From contig NC_092566.1 of the NCBI RefSeq assembly GCF_037975245.1, positions 18,321,001 through 18,385,000 on the forward strand: a stretch of 64,000 nt of DNA, read 5' to 3'. Below the pieces are notes generated by a model, which saw only the letters and a list, made by a program, of their open reading frames with translations, was not told the origin of the DNA and ran no database searches. This DNA is from Apostichopus japonicus. Lineage: Eukaryota; Echinodermata; Holothuroidea; Aspidochirotida; Stichopodidae. This document shows positions 61,425-64,000 of this stretch, piece by piece (position 1 is the first letter of the stretch; every line of letters begins with the position of its first letter). The translations under genes were made by a program, and so were the position numbers.

Positions 61425-62830
61425 TATATATACTGAGCTGCCCTGATGTGGAGCAAAACACCCTAAATGTGCATCAATGCAGCTGAAATAAATACATGGT
61501 GTATTTAATAGACTCGAAAATAAATATGTAGTCCATTTAGGGTCATACATTATCTCAATAATTGTTAAAAAAAAGCTGAAGGTTGGCCATAAGTCGCATT
61601 TTTTATGATTCCATACTAAAATGCCGTATTGAGCTGCCCTGAGGTGGAGCTGGGTTTTAACCCCGAAAAACACCCTAAATGTGCATCAATGCAGCTGAAA
61701 TAAATACATGGTGTATTTAATAGACTCGAAAATAAATATGTAGTCCATTTAGGGTCATACATTATCTCAATAATTGTTAAAAAAAAGCTGAAGGTTGGCC
61801 ATAAGTCGCATTTTTTATGATTCCATACTAAAATGCCGTATTGAGCTGCCCTGAGGTGGAGCTGGGTTTTAACCCCGAAAAACACCCTAAATGTGCATCA
61901 ATGCAGCTGAAATAAATACATTGTGTATTTAATAGACTTGACAATAAATATGCAGTCCATTTAGGGTCATACATTATCTCAATAATTGTTTAAAAAGCTT
62001 AAAGTTGGTCATAAGTCGCATTTTTTATGATTCCATACTAAAATGCCGTATTGAGCTGCCCTGAGGTGGAGCTGGGTTTTAGCCCCGAAAAACACCCTAA
62101 ATGTGCATCAATGCAGCTGAAATAAATACATTGTGTATTTAATAGACTTGACAATTAATATGTAGTCCATTTAGGGTCATACATTATCGCAATTAATTGT
62201 TAAAAAAAGCTTAAAGTTGGTCAAATGTCGCATTTTTTATAATTCCACACTAAAATGCCGTATTGAGCTGCACTGAGGTGGAGCTGGGTTTTAACCCCGA
62301 AAAACACCCTAAATGTGCATCAATGCAGCTGAAATAAATACATTGTGTATTTAATAGACTTGACAATAAATATGCAGTCCATTTAGGGTCATACATTATC
62401 TCAATAATTGTTTAAAAAGCTTAAAGTTGGTCATAAGTCACATTTTTTATGATTCCATACTAAAATGCCGTATTGAGCTGCCCTGAGGTGGAGCTGGGTT
62501 TTAGCCCCGAAAAACACCCTAAATGTGCATCAATGCAGCTGAAATAAATACATTGTGTATTTAATAGACTTGACAATTAATATGTAGTCCATTTAGGGTC
62601 ATACATTATCGCAATTAATTGTTAAAAAAAGCTTAAAGTTGGTCAAATGTCGCATTTTTTATAATTCCACACTAAAATGCCGTATTGAGCTGCCCTGAGG
62701 TGGAGCTGGGTTTTAACCCCGAAAAACACCCTAAATGTGCTTCAATGAAGATGAAATAAATACATTGTGTATTTAATAGACTTGAAAATTAATATGTAGT
62801 CCATTTAGGGTCATACATTATCTTAAAAAT
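61425..62830. repeat. 211-bp satellite array, about 6.5 units with dimeric higher-order structure
   Basis: GAGCTGCCCTGAGGTGGAGC recurs at 61631, 61843, 62053, 62265, 62475 and 62687 (spacing 212, 210, 212, 210, 212). Units beginning 61843 and 62265 share one set of variants; units beginning 62053 and 62475 share another (GCAATTAATTG, AATTCCACAC). That gives a 422-bp repeat of repeats. Minus-strand ORFs in it are artefacts. Confidence 0.95.
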
Positions 62831-63008
62831 TGTTCAAATATGTTCATCAATGTATTTTACAAAACTCAGGTCACAGTGAGACACCGTAGCACAGTTTCAA
62901 AAAGGGGCGCGGCTTAACACATTGGTTTCACATAATTGAACATCATTAAATGCACTGAGCTGGAGCTGTGCAAAGTTGTAACCCATATACGATCGACATC
63001 GTCACATC

Positions 63009-63095
63009 ATGGACCGACATTTTGCAGTTTATAAAGATAATGATGCAATGATTGACGTTATCCGAAGATGTACCAAAGAGACGTCTTTTTACAAG
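63009..63095 (+). CDS. Possible first coding exon of an unknown gene running off the right edge
   Basis: ATG at 63009 opens 29 whole codons, MDRHFAVYKDNDAMIDVIRR then CTKETSFYK, ending exactly at a strong GTGAGT donor (phase 0). The composition is protein-like and the context ATCATGG is fair. I do not recognise the family, and no following exon is seen before 64000. Confidence 0.35.
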
Positions 63096-64000
63096 GTGAG
63101 TTTGGTTGGATGTAGGGATAGTCTAAATGTTGAAAGGATAGTCCAACTAAATATATAACTTGATATATTATTGAGAAAGTCACTAAACACTTAGCTGATA
63201 ACCCTGTGTGCTGTTCTCGTATTGCTGACAGTACATGAATGTATCGTGCACACATTGTCTACAAACCTTAGTATTTGTCATAATTGGACGATTCACTTTT
63301 GCAGTAAAATCAAATTTAGAATTTGTGTAAACTTAAATAGTCAAAAATGCTATAGCGATGGGATTTTGAAAATTGGGTATATTTTTCGTCACATCAATTG
63401 CTTTTTTGAAGTTCTCATTTTGGTCCCATTCATTCAGCCAATACAAAACTGTCAGTCCAACGCATGCATAGTCCATAGTAGTAGGTTATAGTTGGGTATC
63501 GCGTATGTCGATGTGGGAAGGGGGGGGGGGCTCGTAGCGATGACAGAAAGCAAAATAATAGGATAATATTTAACTTGAGACGCAATTGGCTGGTATTAAT
63601 TTTGAGAAATTCCTATCAATTACGGATAAACGTCAATCGCCAACAGCCAACTGGGGTGTTACTAAAACGAATGACAATTGCGTTACACATAACGAATGAC
63701 AATATGTTGTACACACTAAAAAATTGCATTGACTAAAACGAATGACAATGAATGACAGCACAGACAACCGGATATCACAGTTCAGACTTCGTGGGTATGT
63801 TTAAGCCACGCAAACCGAGTGGACGCGAAGTGCGTGGCTAACAGATCAAGTAAAGTACGGACAAGATACAAACGCACCTTATAGAAAGCGAAATTGTAAG
63901 TCTGATTTTAAAAAGTAAATTTAACGTCATTTTTCCGATATTAATTGTGAGAAACTAACAATACTATAATCTTGAAACGGCTAAAAATTTCAGGAAGAGT
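63096..64000. other. Right-edge sequence, no gene seen
   Basis: It includes a G run (63519-63530), three copies of AACGAATGACAAT (63665-63750) and an inverted GCCACGC/GCGTGGC pair around 63805-63838. No coding exon is recognised. Confidence 0.4.

Noticed and set aside
61374-61885. Two near-identical minus-strand ORFs of about 90-100 residues
   Set aside because: Satellite units; identical because the DNA is repeated.

Overview
The window is animal nuclear DNA: it is AT-rich, genes are split by large introns with GT-AG (one GC-AG) boundaries, and minisatellites and DNA transposons are dense. The proteins fit a non-vertebrate metazoan, perhaps a marine deuterostome such as an echinoderm, but no sequence here fixes the species.

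Region 1 (about 1-41,830, minus strand) is one gene, EFA6/PSD, an Arf6 guanine-nucleotide exchange factor. I could chain ten coding exons whose splice phases all agree: a PDZ domain on three exons (41672-41827, 30293-30359, 24303-24356), a long low-complexity linker exon (15651-16659), the Sec7 domain (end of that exon, 12845-13097, 5930-6160), and a PH domain (4253-4334, 3912-3982, 2140-2291, 1153-1297). The C-terminal coiled-coil exons lie beyond the left edge. The introns hold minisatellites, foldback elements, a 1.7-kb hAT-like element with a perfect 8-bp target duplication (27575-29272), a 37-bp minisatellite of about 36 copies, and a 900-bp array rich in the palindrome GTAC.

Region 2 (about 41.9-49.5 kb) lies upstream of the EFA6 start. 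It holds a nested inverted-repeat element (42015-43680), a decayed gene with a GCDSVSAF motif and a Cys-rich tail (44.3-45.9 kb), and an array of direct-repeat AGGTCA sites (48.2-48.9 kb).

Region 3 (49,999-61,217) is the most interesting part. Its ends are near-identical inverted repeats starting CACTCT, flanked by TA on both sides, with repeated GTTGGTTAA-type motifs just inside both ends. Inside lies a ten-exon, plus-strand gene for a SAM-domain protein of the SAMD3-like type. Its second intron contains a zinc-finger plus DDE-transposase-like ORF. I read this as a CMC-superfamily (CACTA/Mirage-like) transposon that carries the SAM gene. The layout resembles maize En/Spm, where the tnpD ORFs lie in an intron of tnpA. 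This copy looks inactive: the transposase has two frameshifts, and the SAM gene has a ruined splice donor and an in-frame TGA. A truncated relative with a different subterminal motif (AACCAGGA) abuts its left end.

Region 4 (61.2-64 kb) has a roughly 211-bp satellite with alternating unit types and a possible first coding exon of another plus-strand gene at 63009.
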